A DNA stretch of 64,000 bases from Monosporascus cannonballus (Eukaryota > Ascomycota > Sordariomycetes > Xylariales): assembly GCA_004154925.1 (NCBI GenBank), contig QJNS01000134.1, positions 148,328-212,327 of the forward strand, read 5' to 3'. The position numbers and the translations under genes were made by a program. The notes beneath the pieces were generated by a model. The model was given only the letters and a program-made list of their open reading frames with translations. It had not been told where the DNA came from and made no database searches. Numbering within the stretch: the stretch's first letter is position 1; each line of letters opens with the position of its first letter. Positions 1 to 14,571 of the stretch are shown piece after piece.

Positions 1-3000
1 AAATCGAACAAAAATATTTATAGTATTATTTTGTTAAAAACTTATATAAATAATAAATTATAAGAAAGATATTAGGTCGCTAGAATGAAGAACAAATTGT
101 TATAGGTTTTATTATAAACAAGATTTTTTAGTATATATTAAGCATTGTATCGATTAGAGTTTAATAATATTGGCTTTGTATTATTGAAATCTTATTATAA
201 AATAATAATTTTATAATTAAAATATAAACTATTTTATATTTTGGTTGTCAAAAATCCGTATTTCATTTATTAGTTCTAGAATATATAGCTTATGTATAAT
301 TATTCGAATCTTTTTACGCTTAAAAAGAAAGACGAAAAATATGTAAATAGACGTTATATTGTTAAAATTATGAAATAGCTTTTTCGAATTTTACGTTCCA
401 GTAATTACTGAGTTTTAACTTCTCCTTAACTTAATATAAGTTTTTTAAAATATATTTATTTGTTTTTTAGCAAAATTTAAATATTTAAATACGTTTTAAT
501 CGGTATTTAGCTATATAAAGTTTGTAAACAAATTGAAATATTTAAGCGTTAAACAAAATATAAAAAATACGGATTTTGTATAAAAGTTCAAATAATTAAA
601 ACAAGTAGCGGAACGAATTTCAAACTAAAGTAATCTAAAAAAGTATATAAAAAATAAGCAAAAAATAAAAATAAATGGACGGTGCAAATTGTTTTTGCTA
701 CTTTTCGTATTTTTTGCAAAATATTTATAAACGGCTTATTAAAAAATTAAAACATATATATTATATAAATATAAAAGATTAAATACATTTAAAAATAAAT
801 AGAAATTAAAATAACTTTATTTATAGAAAGTAAATTCGATATAATTAATTGTATTATAATAAAGATACATTAACTTTTAATATTTTGATGATACCATAAT
901 TTTAATATTATATTTATTTTTTAGTTACTTTAAATCAGATAATTTGCAGTCTCTTTTATTTATAATATCAAACAGTATTTATTATTTACGGGCATATATA
1001 TTATATTTTAAAAAATATTTTAGTGTGTAAAAGTTATTATAAATTATTCGAAATATGAAAATTTATTAAAACTTCGTATGATATATATTTATTCAAGTTC
1101 ATCAATTAAAACACAAAATCGAAAATTATGTACGTTTTAAAAAAATAATTAATTTCAAAATTTCGGACATTACGTAAAATATTATTAAGTATGTAATACA
1201 AATTTATAAACCAGTTTTCATTTATAAGCGTTTTAAATATATTGAATGAAAAAAGCAAATTATAAGCATATTTCTCTAAGCTTGAAATTTGTAAAAAAAA
1301 AAAAAAGGTGTAGTAAATACGACATTTATGTACAAAACCGAATTTTTATTAATATATTATGACTATATCTTAAAGAAATATTTTGAAATAATTAAAAATA
1401 TATTAAACTTTATTAAAGTTATATTAATAAAGTTTTTAAGTATAATAAATGCTATTCTTATAATATTTAATACTTTTTTATTAATTTGAAAACGGAATTT
1501 TGTTTCGATAATTAAAAAAGGTCTTTAAGTTAATGGTCTATAAATATTATTTTCATAGTAGAACTATTGGTTATTTTAAAAACTTTATATTTCTTATTTT
1601 CCAATATTTAAAATTATTACAATTAAATAGCCTTATAAATAATATATTTTTAAAGTTTAATAAAGCTTGATATTACCAATATTAAAACTCTTAAAAAATA
1701 TTTACTTCGTTATATTACATTACTTTTTTTTCGTTAATATTATCCTTATTAATCTTTACTAATATATTTTTAAACATATTAATTGCAGATAATAATCGGT
1801 TATGGAAATATATTTTTCACTATTATCTACAAATATACAAATTAGGTATATTTTTCATCCGAAAAGTATTTCGATAATTAATATATAAACGTAATCTTTA
1901 AATAAATCATGTTTATATTTAACTTATTAATCTATTAATAAAACGAATGTAAAATTAAATATACTTAATTTATTTGTTTCCCTATTACGAATTAATATAT
2001 TTTATAGTTTGAAATAACTTTTTTATTTTATATTATTTATAAAGTGAATTAAAATTGTACTATCTTATATTTGATATAATTATAGTGAAAATATTAAATG
2101 AACTAAAATTGGGAAATATCGACCACACAAAGTCGAAAAGAATCTTTTAAACGAAAATTTGAAAGAAATAAAATTTAAATATTATTTGTCTTGTTTCTAT
2201 TATATACAAAATTAATAATTTCTTACTCGTTTATTACATCGTTATGTTTTAAATCAAAAACAAAATAATTTCAAATATAGTAAATGCGTTGCTAAAATAA
2301 TAAATATACGACATGATTATCACATAGTAAAAAACTTAATTTATCGTTATGGTTATTTAATTCAAACGCTAAAGATAAATAGAAATTAAACCTATTATAA
2401 TGAGATTTATAAATAATGAAAACAAAACTATAATTATATACTTCAAAATATACATATTAAAAGAATATATATATATTAACTTAATATATATATATAGATA
2501 TTTGTAAATAATAACGATAATAAAACGTTATTTTATATTTTTCATTCTATATAAATAGAAATTTAGAAATAGGTTTCTCGGATTATGGTAATAACTTTAT
2601 TTTCTTTTATATACTCCAAATACAATGTATTATAAACTCTTGTCTAATTGTGTTTTCTTTTACAAATTATATCTCTAAATTTATTTTCGTTAATTATTCT
2701 TAATATCGTTTTTGATTTTCTAATATACACATTTATTTATAATTATAATTTATATATTAACTTAGAACTTCATACTTGTATTATTTAATATATTTATGTT
2801 AATTTTAATCTTACGCCTTTATTATAAATTAAACCCTTTAAAAGGAAGAATATATTTTATGATAAATACATGGATAAAGATTGCATAAAATTGAGCTTTA
2901 AAACAAAAACACCCTTTGTAGATATAATTGCAAAGATTAAAAGTCAAAATAATAAAAACCTGGTAATAAATATTTAAAGCTTTATTAATGTTTTATTTAA

Positions 3001-3839
3001 ATGTTTATATTTGAAAGATCTCTGAACACTAGAAAATATCAGTGTTATACTATTTAAAACCTGATATTAATATTTTATACACGAAACTATTTAATACCAA
3101 TTTAACAGTAATAGGTCCAGGATTTTAACGTTTTATTATAAAAGTTGTAAAGAAGATAAATAAAGTTATTTTTATTATTATATTTATTTTTACATTTAGA
3201 TTACTTATATACATATGAATCGTTTATAACTATTACTTTATATTATGTTAATGATTATTATATTATATTAATAATTAATATATGATATTAATAATGAAAC
3301 ATATCAAGTTAATTTGGTATATATTATATATAATAGCCTTTACAACTTTTATAACTTTATTCAAATATATTATTTTCGACCAAATAGCATTTAAAACTAC
3401 GGAGAAAATGTTAAACCGACGGAGTTTAATAATACAAAATCTAAAATTAAATATATTAAAAGCAGTAAAAGAGATCGGACTTAAATGAGCCAAATTATAG
3501 TTTGCTTAATAAAAAATATTATCCGTTATTTACAAATTATTTCATTAGAAAAACTCGTAATTTAAAAGTTTAATAAATTATATCATAAATTCTATTTCTT
3601 TAGGTATTATAATAATTTAAATTTAAGCCGCTAAATAAAATGTAAAAATAGTAATATAAAATTTAATACGGTTTTATATATAGGACATATAAATATTTTA
3701 ATTAATACTTTAATTAATGCCGATTTATATACCAAAATTATATATATTTAATCAATATTCAAATTAACACGGCATTATATTTATAAGCAGAATAAAAAAA
3801 ATATAATGATTTTAAGTTTTTATATTAAACATTAAGAAT
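1..3839. other. AT-rich RIP-degraded DNA, no gene
   Basis: Extremely A/T-rich DNA with stop codons in all frames and almost no CpA/TpG-preserved coding sequence, as expected of RIP-decayed repeats. The only ORFs are short A/T-rich chance frames (for example near 3282-3493, where both strands are open). The right part (after about 3,600) may still be the 3' part of the gypsy copy described next, but I could not follow the similarity with confidence. Confidence 0.7.
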
Positions 3840-6800
3840 TGAAAGAAATTAATAAAGTATAATTTAATATTATTCAGGTTTCCGATACGCTTTATATACT
3901 AATTAATAAATTCAAACAAATATTTAAATTTTCTCAATTATAACTAACGTTTATTATTTTATACTTATAGTAGTTTTCTAAAAGTTTATATCAATATATT
4001 TTAAAGTTATAATATATTATCTTTTTTCTATATATTTATATATGAAATTCGTATTATTTGTTTTAATTAATCATTTAATGTTGTATTAAATTAAAAAACT
4101 TTTTTAATATATTGTATCCCTGTTTTCTCTGTTTTGAGATAAATAAAAAATATTATCGAAATAATATATAATAAAAATATAAGGGTATTTTCGTAATATA
4201 TAATTTAGTATTCGTTAAAATATTATTAATATGTTTATAAATTCTATTAATACAATTAAATTTTTATATAATCCATATTTCGTTTTAAAACTCGTTTTTT
4301 ATTTATTTTCTAATTTTAATAGATTTTTATTTATGTTTTATATCGCAAGTTATAATTATTTAACTGTACCAAATCTCGTTTTATTATAGTAATTAAAAAT
4401 AATAATAGTCGATTTTTTAAGATAAGATCGGTATTCATTTTTAATTAATTATAAATCGTAATTTGTTGTTTTTTTCTTCAGTACGAAGAACATAAAATGT
4501 CTTACGCGTAATTTTAAAACTCTAATTTGTCGTTTTTGTAACCTATTTTACAAATATTTATTAAAATATACGGAATCCGTTTTTGTTAAAGTTATAAATA
4601 AGGTGAAACTTCGTAAATAATATTTTAAAAATTATTTTATAATTTTGTTCGTTATATTTTAGTAATTTCGTATCGAATTATATCCTAAGAATCCGAATAT
4701 ATCGATAATGCTATAATTATATAGTAATTAAGTTCTTTAATTTTTAAAAGTTTTATTTTAAATCGTTACTTAATTACTTAAATTCTATTTTGAGAATAAT
4801 AACAATGCGTCGTATTTTTTTTTAATATTTGTTTTTCTTTTACATTATATTCTTTAAAATAATAAGATATGTGTCGTATTTTTACAGTTATATTCATCGC
4901 TACCTTATATTAAATATTAATATTTTAAATCTTTTTCTTATTATTAAAGTAGAAGATAACTTTACTTCGTTAATGCTTTTATTAATTAACGTTGTAAATT
5001 AATATAGCTATAGTAATTCTAATATTATGTCGTAATTCTCAAAATAAACGATATAGAAATTAATTATTTAGTATTATTGTTTTAATAAAAATTTTAAAAT
5101 AGTTAATTTCGCAGTTAAATCCTTTTTTCTTTATTAGCGAAGTTATAACTTTCAATAATTGTAATTATACAAGGTTTCAACTTATACCTTTATAATAAAT
5201 TAAAGATATGAATAATATTTAATAAAATAATATTTCTATTTAACGCTTTGTAATTTATTATTATAGTATCTTAATATATTTTAAATCGTATATTTTGAAT
5301 AATAAGGTTGTTTACGGTTTTTATTGTGATATATAAAACGCTTTTTAGGAATTCTTTTTAACTTTTTTCAGTTTCGTTATTTTATACTTTTTATATAGGT
5401 AACCTTTTTTTAATTTTTTTTCAAATTTATCGAATTTTATTTACATTTCTTCGTATAATATATTAAATTATTATATTTATGGTTTTTTTCGATATATCTA
5501 TTCTCTAAGTTATATTAATTATTTGTAATTATATTTAATTTATTTTAATAAGTTTGAATTAATTTTCATTATTTTTCATCGTCCTTAATTATTTTTAATT
5601 ATATCATAATTTTTATCCTATTTTGGTAAATTATTTTTATATAACGTATAATATTTTCTTAGGTTTTTATACCTTATCGTTTTTCTAGTAAAATTCCTAA
5701 GTACAATATCGAATTTCTTTTAATATTTAATTCTTTTAAAAATTTATAATAAATATTAAGTGAAAATAACGATTCGTAATAGCCTTTTGCTAATATTGTT
5801 TACGGTATACTAAGTTAACTTTATAAAACTATTCGTTTATCGATATTTTTTTATAAGGCAATAATTCGAAAATATCGATATTACCGTTTATCTATATTGT
5901 TATTTTTGGTTTAATGAGAAAAGTTAGATCTCTTTTTATATATACGGACGATATATTAATAAAGAGATGTTTTTTATTCGATATGTATTAGGTATTTCCG
6001 TTGTCGATAATATACAGCGTATATTTTGTCAAACTAGTTTAGAATTTTAAGACAAATAACCTATTTCTATTTCTAGTATTTTTTTTAATTATTTCTTTAA
6101 GGCGTATTGTTATTTTCCGACGCTCTCTGTGTTAATTTTTAGCTTTTTTTATTTCGTATTAAATTTTTCGTCGTAATAACTCTTATGTATATTGGGCTTT
6201 GATTATGCTAATAATTTTGTTATTATTTCTTTTAATTATTCTTAGATTATTTTTCTAGTACGGGTATCTAGTTATTTTATTATAACTTCTTAGATTTCTA
6301 GTATTTATAAGCTTTATGTCGTATTTTGCTGCAATTGAACTATTTGATCTAATTTCAATTTCGCCTATAGGCAACACCAAGCTCTACAGGTCCTAATGAG
6401 GTATTATAAGAAATAAAAGACGTATTTTGTTTTCTTTCTTAGCTCGACTTAGTATAATCAGATTATTAACTATATTGCCTTTTTTTTATCGTTTTTTAAA
6501 TTATCGGTTGTCGATTTTAATTATTTTAGTAATCTATTTATTTAACACAATTAATCGTTTAATTTAAATGATTTTGGTTTTTACGTTATTTTTTTAATCT
6601 TTCATAAAATATGTCGATAAAAACGTCAGTTTTATTATTTTCTTATTCGGCTTTAGCTATAGAGTTTTTAAAGATAATTACGTATTTAAATACTAATTCT
6701 TCTTATTATAACTAAAAGATTTATAATATCGGAAATGGGTCTTTATTTAGATTGTCGAAATTATTGCGTAATTTGCATTCGAAATTGGTACATAAGGAAA

Positions 6801-7202
6801 TATTTCGTTAATAAATTTTTTGTTCGATTTTTTTAAAGTAATCTCTTATAACGGGTTCGAATTATTTAACCGCGTTTTCTATTAGGTATACTCTTACGGC
6901 CAAAACCTGATCTGCTAGCTTATTAAAAAGAAAAATCGAACATAAACATATACTTAATTTAGAAAAAATCGAAAGTTGTTTTGTTATTATATAGCTCTAG
7001 TTTTCTAGGTTTATCTTAATAAAAAAACCTGTATAAATAAAATAACTTTAGATTAATTAATAAGTTGTTAGGTTTTTCATTTAACTTTTCGAATTCGGGT
7101 TTAAATTATTAAATAAAGGATTTCTATATATTAATTAATATTTTAATAATATTAAGCATTATTTCACATTTAATAGCTATTATAAAATAACAATTAATAG
7201 TG
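3840..7202 (-). mobile_element. Degenerate Ty3/gypsy retrotransposon, second copy (gag to RT part)
   Basis: Minus-strand relic matching, with many C-to-T/G-to-A differences, the better preserved gypsy element at 14,734-21,227. Three anchors show this. The stretch near 4,140-4,200 matches the reverse-transcriptase YFDDIL region of the other copy (17,718-17,741). The stretch at 4,440-4,500 matches 17,990-18,080. The gag CCHC zinc-knuckle region at about 6,305-6,345 matches 19,929-19,970, with one cysteine and the glycine lost to transitions. The order is colinear, and the leader before the LTR (7,075-7,202) also matches 20,700-20,836. No open frame survives. The left boundary is uncertain; the homology may continue further left. 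Confidence 0.7.
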
Positions 7203-7498
7203 TATGAGAATTAAAAGTTCAATTAAGTACTAAACATAAAGTTTATAGGTTTATATTAATACAAATATTTTAAAATTGCAATTAATAAACATAATAATTA
7301 ATTATATTTCTTAATATTAAAAATATTTTAGATAATAAACTATTATTGTAAAATATTATTACTCCAATTATGAAAATAACTATATTTATATACTGTAACT
7401 TATTATTACTGTCGAACTGAGCTTTATAAGCTTTACGATCGATTCTGTCGAATCTAGCTTTAAAGACTTTACGATCAATCCTGTTGATCCTGGGTTTA
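7203..7498 (-). repeat. 5' LTR of gypsy copy 2, first part (split LTR)
   Basis: Begins at the TATGAG position that corresponds to the LTR edge TGTGACGG/TATGACGG of the other gypsy copy and stays alignable with it. Near its end it holds two units of a roughly 36-bp tandem repeat (each containing TTTACGATC). The LTR then stops at a TA, where a Fot1-like TIR begins, and resumes at 36,052 with the next tandem unit in phase. The two parts add up to 403 bp, against 391 bp for the intact LTR at 20,837-21,227. Confidence 0.75.
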
Positions 7499-7537
7499 AC
7501 CTGGAACCCCATGTAATAAATTACTCTAACAGTGAAC
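7499..7537 (+). repeat. Left TIR of the outer Fot1-like element
   Basis: Matches the inverse of 34,166-34,193 joined to 36,035-36,049, and resembles the perfect TIRs of the element at 36,584-38,414 (shared core like TAATGAATTACCC). Confidence 0.75.
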
Positions 7538-10450
7538 ATGGATTGTCATGAAAACGCACCATATAAAAATTAGTAATAAATTAACAAAAATATATAAAAT
7601 AAAATGAAAATTATATATATATAAAAGGTATTATATTATAATTATGAGATTTTGTTCATATTTCAAGTATTACTTATTATAATGTTTTTATATAAAGTAT
7701 ATTAATAGAATTAATATATATTTATAAAAGTTAACTAAATAAGAACTTTATATAAATGAACAAAACAAAATAATATAATTCCATTATTTTATTACTACAT
7801 TTTTGGTTTACAACGTATTATTATAACAGATAATATAAATTATATATCCGAAAAAGTTCAAATATATATAACATATAAATAATATAATTTTTATATAAGT
7901 TATAAATATACAGAACTTTAGAAATTTTAAGTAAATTCTATTTTCAAATATTTTGAAAAATATCTTAAATACTTATAAACCTTTACTACGTTTTACTATA
8001 TCTATACTATTTTATTATTTCTATTTTAAATTGTAGTAATTAAAACCTTGATATATTAAATATATAAATTTGATAACTTACTTAATTTATTAAACTCAAA
8101 GTTATTGAACTTTATATCTAATGTTTTATTAATTATAGACGTAATATTTTAAAAACCTCGAAAGAGTGAAATGTTAAAAAATAATACAAATAGATCTTAC
8201 AGCTAATAGTAAAAATTAAAATAATTCGAGAGAATTAAATTAATACATATATATAATTCATTACATTGAAAATTCATATTTCCTATCTCAAATATATGTT
8301 TAAAATATATTATTCTATGATAGAAACTGAAACCTATTCCTTTTATATTGAATTAATACAATTATTCGAAGTTTTTGTTAATTATAAAAATTAGAAATCA
8401 ATATCTATTTTAATCATATTTTTAAAATGTATATTAATATTATAAATGAGTTAACATTAAAAAACAATATCTTTTATTATTAAATATTATATTTCAAATT
8501 ATATGTAAATATATTCCTTTATTATATATTATTTAACTTAATATATTAAAACATTTTAATGTTTTACATATGATATACTTTTAAAAGAATTTAAATATAT
8601 TCGTATTTTTCGATATATTTAATTTAAAACTTTGGCTTAAATTGTTTAATTACGTAATATAAGCAAATACATACGGATAGAAATCCAGGCTCGTTTATAA
8701 AACTAAAAACGTTTTATTTTAGCCTTTTTCGTTATTTTATAATTACGTTTTCTATATCGCGCGTTATAGTTTACCTCAGCTAGCTTAGGTCTCCTTAGCT
8801 TGTTTTTCTAATTTCTTCAAAGTCACTCAAGCACCTCTTTATAATGTTAAATATTAACCAATTAAATACCAAATTCTCGTAAAGAACTAACGAAGTCTAA
8901 ATTGAAATTATGCAAAAAAGGGTTTCGTTTCCTAAATTTGTTTTTTAATAACTAAAAGTTTGTAATATTTTAATAATAATACGTTTTCGAAATTATATAT
9001 TTATATACTCGATTATTTCGGTTATAATCTATTAATAATATTGCATTAGTTTTAATTAAAATTCTTTTATTATTTTTGTATGATAATGAATATATTAATC
9101 TTATTTAAATATTTCGTGGTATTAAGTTTTAAAAATACCAGAAATTTAAATTCTTCTATTTTTACCGTATAAATTTAATAAAATAAGATATTCGTAAATT
9201 TACGTTAATATTTCCATAATAAATAGAAATCGAAAAATTCTTTTTGAAATGTTCATCCATAATTAAGGTTTTTAAAATAATAAATACGTATGGAGTTATT
9301 AATATGCGAAAATTAATAAAAGTTTATAATTTTTTAGTAATTAATACATTTTTAAATATAATTATTATAATACGTTATACGGGAAATTCATAATTTTCGA
9401 ACATAGTTTAAATTTTCTTATTTCTAAAATATACATATATATATGTATATATTTTTCGAAATTAAATAATTATACATATAAAGCAGAGATAATAATAGTA
9501 TAAGAAAAATAAGAAATTAAAACAATTTCGCAAAAATAATAATTTAAATATTTTCATATATCCTTTTATTGTAAGGTCTTATAATTAAAATAATTTTTAA
9601 GACTAATAGCAAATACTTACCTCATTTATTCAGTAAAATTCGTTATTTTTAGATTTATTGCAGAATAATATTAATATATTACAAAAGTTAAATATCTACG
9701 AAAATTGTTATCCGTTAACTAAAAACATATTTCTGTTTTTAAAAGAGTTTAAGTAATTATATTAAATTTTTTAATAGTATAATTTTAATTAAAGTACATT
9801 ACGTTTTACATTTAAGTATAATAAAATGATAGTATATTTTAATTCGATATTTTTAAAATTTTAATTATATATTTGTAATATAATATTTCGATTTACTATC
9901 GTTATATAGAATAGTATTATTTTTTCTATCTAGTATTATAGTTATATTTTTGGAAAAATTAAAATAACTTTAATTTTAATATAATTAATATTATAAAATA
10001 ATATAATTTCATAAAACGTCATGATAATATTTAATATTACTTAATATAAATATTTAACTTCTAACTAACATAATTCGTATTTTATTTATTATTTTTGCTA
10101 ATATATTTAATAAACGTAATAAATAAAATTGTTTAAATCATCTTAAATTTAAAAAATATCGTATAATAAACGTTATTTAACTGTAGTCAATATAATTAAC
10201 TAAAAGTAAAATATTATCGATAATATGTAAAATATTTATCGAAAACCTTTTTAAAATATTTTTTGCATTTATAATAATTGGAAAATAATTATTTATATAC
10301 GAAAAGTATAGTTTAATTAAGCCCAAATAGTCGATTAATATAATACAAATTAATAATATTTTTATTGTTATTTTATTTTATATATAAATATATTTTTTCA
10401 TTGATATAGATATTTATTAACTTGGTAATATAACCCAAAAATATAAAATA
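7538..10450. other. AT-rich RIP-degraded DNA, no gene
   Basis: A/T-rich throughout, without an open frame of note. A slightly less A/T-rich patch at about 8,745-8,830 has no recognisable motif. Presumably interior of the outer Fot1-like element plus unidentified insertions. Confidence 0.6.
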
Positions 10451-11299
10451 ACGTTACAAATAAGCCAATCGGATGGAGAAGCTTACCGGATGGTTTTTAA
10501 CACGTCGTATCAACCAATCCAAATAGCTCAACCACAATATATCCAATTGATTTAAATCAACGGTATTCCTTTTCGCCAAACGTATTTACAGCTTTCTAAC
10601 AAGTACACGTACTATATCAAGGCTTATTGCGGACGCCCTATCGCTATTCCTTCCTCCCAGGCTTTTTGCGACAATTACTTCCAATAGCTATCGACAGCAT
10701 TTTTTTTATTACCACCATTTCTGTCGACCAAAAAAACTTACTTATCTTATATAATAAGTATCTTTTTTTATTGGAAACGTTTATTTTAATAATTTTAAAC
10801 ACGTAAGATCGAATTATTACTTCGACAAATCCTATAATATCGTAACACGTCCCGGAACGCGCCCCATAACAAACCCTACAGCCTTACCTTACAGCCTTGC
10901 AACGCGCCCTGCAATAAAGCCCTATAACCTTCTAATACAACGTATTTTGCGAATATCTTCTACCTATTAAAGCCGGACAAAAAAGTTTGCGCATATAGGT
11001 TGGGAATTCGGCTGGTAATAGTTTTCTTATCGGTCGGCTTTAGTTCTTGCGAAATAGGGGTAATATTAGCTGGGACGCGTTAAGGGATAGTCGGTCGCAG
11101 ACGGGTTAGGAAAAAAGAATAGCAATATGGCGTCCGCGATAAGCTTTGATATAATGCGTGCACTTTGTTAAAAAGGTATAGATACGTTTAGCGAAAAGGA
11201 ATACCGTTAATTTAAATCAATTGGATATGTTGTGGTTAAGTTATTTGGATTAGTTGTGACGAGGTATTAAAAACTATCCGGTAAGTTTATTTGTGACGT
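10451..11299. mobile_element. Non-autonomous TA-flanked element with long TIRs (MITE/foldback-like)
   Basis: The ends are inverted copies of each other for about 200 bp (10,451-10,650 against 11,100-11,299), differing mostly by transitions plus a 17-bp insertion in the left arm near 10,470. Outermost bases are ACGTTACAAAT and ATTTGTGACGT, flanked on both sides by TA (10,449-10,450 and 11,300-11,301), consistent with a Tc1/mariner-type target site. The centre has no transposase; around 10,850-10,940 it holds two imperfect copies of a roughly 50-bp motif with ACGCGCCC. GC content is visibly higher than its surroundings. Confidence 0.8.
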
Positions 11300-11301
11300 T
11301 A

Positions 11302-12442
11302 TAAGAAATTTTAAAAATAAATTGGTAGTTTTTAAATTAAATAACGTAATTCTATTAAAAAATATTATAATTCTATGCTTTTAATTTTGTTTTTTATATA
11401 TATTATATTCGTATATTCGTATTATATCATTTTGAAATTACGCGTTTAATACAAATTATTCATAATAAAAATATTTAATTTATATACAATGCTTTGATAT
11501 ATTAGAATTAAAAAGATTTTTTGAAAACCGAATTTATTAAATTTATAAAAATATTTTTTTTGATTAACTGTTGTCGAATTTAAATTTATGACTTATAATA
11601 GAATTTTTATACATCTTAATTACCTTAAATAAATAAAGAATTATCATATAACTCTATTTAGAATACGTTAAAAAATAAGAATTTTTAACGAAAATCTTTT
11701 ATTTTTATTTATTAATAAGATATTTTGAAATAATATACGTAATATAACGTATAAATTGTTAAATTTCTTTTTAAATAAGGTAATTGTAAATAACATATAT
11801 TAAATCAATCTTTTATCGGATAATAATAAAGTTAAATATATTTTTGAAACGAACGATATTTTAAAAAATAGAAACCTTTTTAATTTTGTGGAAAATAATA
11901 TTTAACGGCTAATTGATAGCGTTTCTATTAATAAAAGACTTCGAAATTATTATCGTTTTACTTAAACAACTTATAGTTATTTATAATTTTCGTGTATTAT
12001 ATAATATAATAACGTTAATTATATTAAACGGTTAATATAAATATTATTTTTTAAAAAATTCAATACATTTAAATATAATACAAATATATTTTGTTTAGAT
12101 TATATATTACTTTTTACAATATTAAATTAAATATTTATTAATTCGCTTTTGATATTACTTTAATACTTGTAAAATCTAGAAAGAAATAAAAGAAATATTT
12201 AATCGAAAAGACCAATATTATAATTTATAATTTGCTAACCAATTCTAGCTCTTAGAAAGTAATATATATAATATTAATATTATATTTTTCCGATATTCTT
12301 TTTTATTTAAATATCGTATATTTTTGTAATACTCACTTTATAATTATTATATTTTGTCGAGAAATAAACGCTATATTATTCTGAATCTTTGTAACCAAAA
12401 TTTCGAACGCGTTTATTTTTTGTTTCGAAGTTTTTAGCTTCT
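11302..12442. other. AT-rich RIP-degraded DNA, no gene
   Basis: No open frame or repeat that I could pair with another part of the window. Confidence 0.6.
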
Positions 12443-12662
12443 TGCAAAATATTAGTTATAAGATAATGGGTAGCTATGAGCTAGAGTAAGGTGATTTTCA
12501 ACTAATTGCAAATATATTTCAAAGTAATAAATATATTAGATTATTTTTATCTAATATTTCCTATTACCTATTAAATAATAGATTTATATTAATAAGTAAA
12601 TGGGTAATTCAGCGGCAGGTAATCGGTTACTAGCTTTATTTTATCAGAGTTGTATTTTTATA
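12443..12662. repeat. Candidate LTR A
   Basis: Aligns over about 200 bp with 26,485-26,690. Shared blocks include the stretch around 12,541-12,600 (matching 26,571-26,627), and a GC-richer GGTAATCGGTTACTAGC tail matching the GTCGGCTACCAGCC tail of the other copy. Ends are blurred by transitions. Confidence 0.5.
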
Positions 12663-14571
12663 ATTAATTTTCCTGTTTAAGTTATTAATTCTTAATAGCA
12701 TTATTATTACTTTGCTATAACATATTCGCCAATTTCGTTACGTAAGTTTGTCAAAAATCTTCCGTTTTTAAATACGTACGTTATGTTGTATTATAAATAG
12801 TTGTTGTAATAATTAATACGTGCTATATTAGGTGATTCATTATGTTTCGGCTAGTTTTTTATTTTAATACGTTTTTTAACCTTGCTTTATTTATTTTCTT
12901 TTCCTTTTTTTTTTCTGCGCCCTTATTTTTATTTCTTTTGCGTGTGCATTTCGTTTAATTCTTTTTTTATTTTTTATCGTTTTTTTCGTTTGTTCTTCCT
13001 ACGATTTTTGTTTTATTTTAGTTTATAATATATATTTTTTCTAATAGCTTTACGAAAAATAATACTTTAATACTAAAAATAACTGCAATTTTTTTAACCT
13101 CATCCTTTTAACGTTAAAGATAAGATAAATATTAATCGTATCACCAGCAATAACAAGCTCTACTATAATTACGTAATATAACGTTAATATAATTGCCGTA
13201 CGATTTACGTTTCAATTTCGAGTGTTTTTAATTATATCGTAATTAATTATTACCATAGAACTCTATGCATAATAAGCAGTTATTTCTAATATTATTAATA
13301 TTATTATTTAATTTTCGTTTGAATTCCGATTATTTTCAAAAATATTATTTAAATAATCTTTTAGTTCGGTATTAATAATTAAAAAAATAATGAATAAATT
13401 CGAAAAAGTTCGTATTATAAATAACTCGTACGAACACGCCTATATATTTGCGATCGGTTACCTGTTTAACGTTTTTTGTAGAGCTAAATTCGTTTTTAAT
13501 ACGGTTATCGTTAAGAATTACCGTTTTCTTAATATGTCGGAAATAGATTTCTGATAGCCCGTTATAATTATAAAAATTCAGTTTTAAGGTTATTTTATAA
13601 GCTTTTTAATTTAAGTTTTCTTTTATAACTATTATAATGTTTTTATTATTTTACGATTAATTTTTCGTTAGGCGTAAATTTAAGACAATTTTATAAAGCG
13701 ATTTTCGAAAAGCGTTATATCGTTATATTCCTTGGTTACGAATATTTTCCGCCCATTTTTTAATTTTTAATAAAACTGTAATAGTTATTAATAATTATAA
13801 TTAAAAAATGCTTTTATTTAACGAAACCATTATTAAGTTTAAATACGTTAAACGCTTTAAGTATAACGTCTTATTTTTAATTAATAATATATTATATTCT
13901 GTTTGTTTGAGATTTATATTTCGTAAAAAACTAAAACGTTTTTAAACTTTTTTCGGATTCTACGTTTAGAAAATTTAATAAACGTATTTTCTTTTTATCG
14001 TCGTATATTTTTCGATACTCTTTCGATATTCCTAGATTAACTTTTTTAATATGCTTATTAAAGGTTAATCAACATAACCTTTAATAATTAGATACGAAAA
14101 TTGGTTTTCGAATAAAAGTGAGATTTTTTCCGTCGTTTATCAGTTTCTATTTATTATTTGTTTTATGTACAAAAAAAATTATAATTTAGGTTTTTTTATT
14201 TTGTTTTAGTGTAACATTTATTAATTGAGTATAATTTTATGTTTAAAATAAAGCTTCGAATTCTTTTTATATTTCCGCTTTATTTTCGATTATATTTCGA
14301 TTTACTTTATATATTTAATAATATTTAAATGGTGCGTTTCCGATCCATATATAATAAAATAATTATTTATTAAAAGTTTAAAAACAATTATATAATTTAT
14401 TAATATTTTAATTTCGATATTTTAATTTGGTAAAATCACTTGTTATAATTTTATAATTATTTAACGATTAATTTCTGATCGGGTTATTATTATTTTATAA
14501 CTTTTACGTCCTTATATTTTTTTATATACTTATTTAATTTTTTTATAATGTTTATTACTCGCACTAGCAAA
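12663..14571. other. AT-rich transposon interior, unidentified
   Basis: Minus-strand reading around 13,440-13,700 gives a stretch unusually free of stops, suggesting old coding sequence, but I could not assign a family. Confidence 0.35.

Noticed and set aside
3275..3493. Two opposite 68-72-codon frames in the AT-rich block
   Set aside because: A/T-codon composition (Ile, Asn, Lys, Phe), both strands open at the same place, no domain; chance frames.
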